A DNA stretch of 64,000 nt from Hyposmocoma kahamanoa (Eukaryota > Arthropoda > Insecta > Lepidoptera > Cosmopterigidae): NCBI RefSeq assembly GCF_003589595.1, contig NW_020654051.1:9851729-9915728 (forward strand), given 5' to 3'. Of this stretch, positions 59,297-64,000 are shown piece by piece. A program made the position numbers and the translations under genes. The notes beneath the pieces were generated by a model that saw nothing but the letters and a program-made list of their open reading frames with translations, was not told where the DNA came from and searched no databases. Each line of letters begins with the position of its first letter. The first letter of the stretch is position 1.

Positions 59297-61701
59297 CAGT
59301 GGCGGATTTGCAGTGTTGGCCGCCCCAGGCAGAGAACAAGAAAGTAACGAGAATGGAATGGACACTCTCCGCCCCTCCCCAGCTTTAGATAACGCACCAC
59401 GCCCCGCGCATTGACAGTCACATTGACTGAACGACAACAAGGCTGTCAGTGAGCCGTTTGCGCGCTAAGACGGCTTTGATATTTGAATATAGTTTTCATT
59501 TATTCATTACGAAACATGTACGTTATTATATAACATCATTGTATGTACGTTACTATTTATAATGGTCGTGAATTGTTTTGTGTACGGCTGTTTAACTTAA
59601 ACTGATTATATATATGATAATATGTAAAAATGATTAACATCTAAACGGGATAAAGAGAGGAGTTTCTTTCGATATCCGAAAGATGAAACGAAGTATGAGT
59701 AAAAAAAAACTTATGTCTGAGACTCATTAAGTTATTGTTCTCTTAATTTATTTAGTGCAGTATACATGTATAATACAGATTTATTATATCATTATAATGA
59801 GACGCTTTATGTTCGTGAGCTAGTAGATAAGGGTTCTCGAATTTTCAATTTGTATTGCCGATAAATATTATGTAGTGAATGTGCCTAATTATTAACTAGG
59901 TAATGATAACCTTGGACACGCAATTTCGAATATCTCGGTTACCTTATTTAGAAGTACCCATTTTAAGTGCTTTGAATATATTTTTAAAATAAATCTTCTT
60001 CAAATAGTTAATGAATTAATGAAAAATATTATATTATATCGATATGAATACCATAATGAACATTGTGTACATAATTATTAGGATTCTACATAGGGCGCAC
60101 TATAGGTTTCCGGAACTGGCCACTTACATAAACAATATTTAAAAATCGTTTATGTTATTGTTTATTTATATTATTATTGTTTATGTATATTTAAAAGTCG
60201 TGTGAATCTCAGTGACGAATTTCGTGATGATCGCCCGTCCACTGCTGGGAACAACAAAAACATCGATGCTGTGTGCCGTATGATCAAAACAAACAGGCAT
60301 GTGACATACCATGAGATTCGGGCATCTTTAGGCATACGCATAAGTCAAATACAATCAATACTACACAAACATTTGGATGTGAAAAAGCTGTGCTCTCGGT
60401 GGATCGCACACAATTTGACTGAGGCTCAAAAAACGGATCACGTCACTGTGCAATGCCATGCTTACCATATTCAACGAAGCGTCAAATTTGGTGTGGGACA
60501 TAGTAACAGGTGTCAAAACATGGATTTATAGTTACGATCCCAAAACAAATTCGAGACGAGCCGAAAACAACCAAAGTGGCGCGCGTGCAAAGTGCCTCTA
60601 AGCGGATGATTGCTTCTTTTTTGAATAAAACTAGGCACGTGATGTGGACATTGTTGCTTTGAAGAATCGTTGTACCGTGAATAGTGATTGGTACACGACC
60701 ATTTGCTTGCCGGAAGTTATTGACAAACTCCGTAAAAATCCCCGTAAACGTCGTATCATCTTGCACCATTATAATGCCAGTTCTCACACGGCTAGACAGA
60801 CAAATGAATTGTTGAAAGTGAACAACGGTCGACCTTATGAGCCAACCCGCTTGCAGTCCCGACCTGGCACCTTATGACTTTTATTTATTTCCAAAAATTA
60901 AGAACCAGTTACGCGGTCAACGATTTTCATCACCTGAAGAGGCTGTCGAAGAGTATGAAAAATATGTTTCAGAGATTGGCACGGAGGAGTGGCATAAATG
61001 TTTTCAAAATTGGTTCCTTCGTATGAAAAAATGCATTGACGCTAACGGAGAATATTTTTAGAAACAATAAATTCATTTCTGACCATTTATAGTATTTTTT
61101 TCTTATTCGTTCCGGAAACTTATAGTGCGCCCCACGTATTAATAGAATTATAGATAACAGATTCGCGTTAGAATTTTCGCTATGTTGCCGCTCTGACCAC
61201 GTAACGTATTAGTACGAGAAAGTGATGGGTAACCAGAGACATATATCTGTTTGGTGGGTAACCCTGCCAGTTCACGCACACATTTGCACGTGTGCAGATA
61301 GTGCCTTGCTGTGTAGTAGTAGTAGGTAAATAACTTTCAGTCGTTGTATGGAAGGTCCGGGGTCTGCCTTAGGCCCAAGGCCATGTAGTCAGTACCAGCA
61401 TCCATTCAGTAGTGTTCGAGTTTATCAGATAGACAAACAGGCGTAGTGATTATACATTACATTATAGATATGTAATATAATATATTTATTTTTATTTATA
61501 AATATATTTTAATTATATTAAGATTATTGCTACGATGCGGTGCAGTGCTGTCCGCCATAATGTGCGTGAGCCTATAGAATATTTAGGTACTTTGAGTTAT
61601 TTCTTGTTATCATTACTGAATTATTTGTCACGACTGGCCGCTCCTAAAATCTGGCCGCCCTAGGCCCCGGCCTACGGGGCCTTAGGGCAAATTCGCCGCT
61701 G
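59297..61701 (+). mobile_element. THAP-type (P/hAT-like) DNA transposon with 8-bp target duplication
   Basis: Terminal repeats CAGTGGCGGATTTGC on the left and, in inverse, CAGCGGCGAATTTGCCC on the right. Both sides carry TACCCGGA (59289-59296 and 61702-61709), a perfect 8-bp duplication. Inside, MVVNCFVYGC at 59562 followed by a stop, and SFFRYPKDE-like sequence at 59660-59690, look like the start of a THAP domain, the N-terminal finger of P-type transposases. The rest of the transposase is missing. A mariner element occupies 60089-61136. Confidence 0.8.
60089..61136 (+). mobile_element. mariner element (1048 bp), decayed
   Basis: Terminal repeats (GGGCGCACTATAGGTTTCCG left, GGGCGCACTATAAGTTTCCG inverse right, each preceded by CAT/CGT-like bases) with TA on both sides (60087-60088 and 61137-61138). 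The transposase pieces include RPSTAGNNKNIDAVCRMIK, VTYHEIRASLGIRISQIQ (helix-turn-helix), HNLTEAQK, then SPDLAPYDFYLFPKIKNQLR (third catalytic Asp region of DD34D mariners) and GQRFSSPEEAVEEYEKYV. The N-terminus is deleted and several frameshifts are present. Confidence 0.93.
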
Positions 61702-61709
61702 TACCCGGA

Positions 61710-63740
61710 TTATTTGAGATGGTACTGCAATAGTTGCAGCAGTTCCATGTCTCTGATTGAGGAAGACTGATTTGTAATAAATTTGAGTGACCTCTCTTTT
61801 ATGAGAGAAGGTATTGGTTCCTATTGTTATTTAGAATACTAAACGTAAAAGAAATATCAAAGTTATGTTTTCTAAGTTGATTTTGCACGTGCTATTGAGA
61901 ACGCCAATAAAATATTTATTTCTACAATATACGGATAGTATTTTTATTGTATCTATATGTCTAAAGAAACCTTATTTAATACGTATTTATTAAAATTTAG
62001 ACAATTACTTTAATTTCATAAAAAAAATATTGATGAAATTCGGATCACGATGACCCGGTGTTCGTCGGCGTAACTATTTCACGTCATTGATTATGGTAGA
62101 ATTAAAGTCGGTACTGAATCAAATAAGATCGAAATTGTAAAATTTTGTGAAATATAAAGGTGGAGAAAGCGGTTTTTCACCTGATCGATAATGTATTATA
62201 AATTAGATGTACTTTATATGTCAGCTAACACAGGTATCTAAAGTTCAAAGAACGAAAACGCTAATTGAGCGAAAAAACGTCCACAACGCTTTGTGGTCTC
62301 TTTAAAATATTCATAACACGTTATTCGTGTTATGGGCACTTATTAAAATATCAATAGTATACATATAGATATCGTTGGGCTCAAAAAGATCACAATTCAA
62401 AATTCGCGTCGTGGCTCTCATGATATTTGATCACTGTGTTCGTGTTCTATATAATCTCAGTACAAAGTACTAGAAAAACCGACCTCAAAAGTACATGGAA
62501 TTACATCTATTTGCCAACTTTTTTTGAAATTGGTTACCGGAAAGTACGCAACCCCGGATTCATCCCCTAGTTCTCCACTTTACGGAACTTGACACAAGAG
62601 ATAATAAAAAAAATTGGTTCTCACTACTCAAAGTATATTGAGAGAAAAACGCCTTGAATTAGAGATTAGCAAAATCAACCATTAAAATAATTGCGCCTTA
62701 TAATAAAATTTAGGCGCTATTTATAAAAATGAATCTTCATGCGTGAACTTTTAGATTTGGATGATTTTCTTCTTAATAATAATAAATTAAATAGGACCAC
62801 TATGGAGATACCCTCTTTCCAACAAAAAAAGAATCATGAAAATTTGTGCCCAATACCGGAGGTATCGCGTAACATCATACAAAAAAAGCACAGTCGAATT
62901 GAGAACCTCCTCCTTTTTTGGAAATCGGTTAAAAATGTTATTCTAAAAAATAAATGGGCTGCGCCTAGAGCTGGCAGCTCCCCTTCTTATCGAATTAGTT
63001 GCATGGCTATACAAAAGAACGCTGCCAGAATTTGGGGCACTATGCTATGCCGCGGGGACATAATATGTTATCGCCTAGATTTAAAATTTGCTCAAGCTGG
63101 CTAGCTGAACAAAACTCCTCTAAAGAGAAATAGGACAATTTTTAGACTTTTGACATTTTATGAGTAGGTATTTGGGGTTTCATATCAATTTTAAGTTTGG
63201 TAATCCAATAATACATTATGTATTAAGGGCGGTAAATAAAGAATTACGACGGAGACTATTAGAAGCCCGAAGTCGACTGAGGGTTTCCGTAATTTCCGCA
63301 CCGCCCGTGAAACATACAATGTTTTTCATCACATTTGCGATTAAATATAATAAAACACTCGGGCTATTTTTCTTCTCATTACAGCCATGGTCGTGTAAAG
63401 AGAAGAAAAAATAACCGAGAGTTTTATTTGGGGCATTATATTCAAGTTAGCCTGCATGCAATCATACTATTTACGTGCACATATGATGAAAAAGTATAAA
63501 AATATCCTCTAATAAAATACAGAAATAGCAAGTTTTATCATAGCATTGACTACTATAGTACAAATAAATTCTTTATTTTTGGAAGAAATGATACGTATAA
63601 CTTAATAAAATATACATTGAGAATACTCAATGCAACGCAACGCAAAAGCGTTGCGCCTTGCTCCCATTGTCCCCATGCCCCTTTCGCGTGGCCTGGGTAC
63701 ATATCCTAAAACGAACATACATATATTCATTATATATTAT
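61710..63740. other. Spacer with short repeat pieces
   Basis: Beyond the end of the piggyBac relic I recognise only a block at about 63300-63495 (ACAATGTTTTTCATCACATT, GAGTTTTATTTGGGGCATTA, GCATGCAATCATACTATTT) shared with 28.1 and 31.8 kb. A 121-codon frame at 62739-63104 has no recognisable feature and is probably chance. No chibby coiled-coil exon was found. Confidence 0.35.
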
Positions 63741-63744
63741 ATTA

Positions 63745-63930
63745 AGGTGCTTACAGTATTGCTCGATTTTTGACAATTGTTATTGGCACTCGATATGGTG
63801 TGGTTTGACGATCAATAGGTGCCTTCAGATTTGCTCGATTTTTGACGATCATTATTGGCGCTCGATCTGTTGTGGTTTGACGATCAATAGGTGCCTACAG
63901 ATTTGCTCGACTTTTGACCATCGTGACTGT
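63745..63930 (+). repeat. 72-bp minisatellite, about 2.5 copies
   Basis: Units begin AGGTGC at 63745, 63817 and 63889 and contain TTGCTCGATTTTTGAC, TATTGGC.CTCGAT and GTGGTTTGACGATCAAT. The period is 72 in both steps. Because 72 is divisible by 3 one frame stays open across all units, which makes a repetitive false ORF. Confidence 0.9.
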
Positions 63931-64000
63931 CGCCTGTCAGCGACAAATATCAGTGTTAAAGTCGAACCAATTCGTAGGCGACACAAAATGCGCTGTTAAT

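Larger units (their letters stand above)
58890..62080 (+). mobile_element. piggyBac-like relic, split by a nested transposon
   Basis: 59009-59190 encodes HLAPVDTYVNFLKHLLNNP and DGMLVIFRGRCKFRQYLPS, the D.G....FKGR..F.QY.PSK region of piggyBac (DDE_Tnp_1_7) transposases. In another frame 59190-59260 gives RKRCQVCPFKKDKKTSHTCN, and after the nested element 61710-61775 gives YLRWYCNSC, together resembling the C-terminal Cys-rich finger. Outer ends are uncertain; GGGTC-bearing sequences near 58905 and 62060 are candidate subterminal repeats. Confidence 0.6.

Noticed and set aside
62739..63104. 121-codon plus-strand frame
   Set aside because: No recognisable domain, odd composition and no splice or family support; treated as chance.
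63658..63999. 113-aa frame with a 24-residue repeat
   Set aside because: Created by the 72-bp minisatellite; no start context and no recognisable domain.

Overview
This is a eukaryotic, intron-rich, AT-rich genomic window that reads as an insect, most probably a moth or butterfly (Lepidoptera). The organism is inferred: host genes have short coding exons with GT-AG introns, the host proteins are animal types, and the space between is packed with tRNA-headed SINEs, decayed non-LTR retrotransposons, Tc1/mariner, piggyBac and hAT/P-like DNA elements and MITEs of the kind common in lepidopteran genomes. No bacterial, phage or CRISPR features are present. Exon models below were built by hand from splice sites, reading phase and remembered family sequences, and have not been tested against transcripts.

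Layout. 0.5-7.9 kb (minus): two intact genes back to back, a single-exon 802-aa transposase-like protein and an eight-exon, 510-aa SAMD3-like protein, perhaps the two genes of one DNA transposon. 11.0-13.1 kb (plus): C-terminal exons of a SAP130-like Sin3/HDAC subunit whose TAG stop is followed in frame by 168 sense codons of GPSTSKG-type repeats. 13.7-19 kb: retrotransposon debris. 19.6-22.9 kb (plus): mRpS23 (mitochondrial ribosomal protein S23), with an unrecognised two-exon coding unit inside intron 1 that is phase-compatible with the mRpS23 first exon. 23.0-26.0 kb: a DNA element invaded by a LINE that was itself invaded by a MITE. 26.3-27.4 kb (plus): a 96-aa signal-peptide/single-TM protein. 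28.7-30.7 kb: a Tc1/mariner-related element with arms of about 590 bp. 32.3-36.4 kb (minus): the splicing factor U2AF large subunit, complete. 38.0-39.1 kb: a hAT-like non-autonomous element. 39.3-52.2 kb (plus): an MFSD10-type transporter, complete, with introns full of repeats. 55.7-56.8 kb (plus): a short THAP-domain gene. 57.5 kb (plus): first coding exon of chibby, with the rest outside the window. 58.7-62.1 kb: a nest of elements, a mariner in a THAP-type transposon (8-bp target duplication) in a piggyBac relic. 63.7-64 kb: a 72-bp minisatellite.

The host genes (SAP130, mRpS23, U2AF50, MFSD10, chibby) have unrelated housekeeping roles in chromatin repression, mitochondrial translation, splicing, transport and cilia/Wnt regulation. 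Nothing suggests that they form one pathway. The points that most deserve follow-up are the two in-frame stop-plus-extension reading frames, the nested unit in mRpS23 and the intact transposase/SAMD3-like pair.
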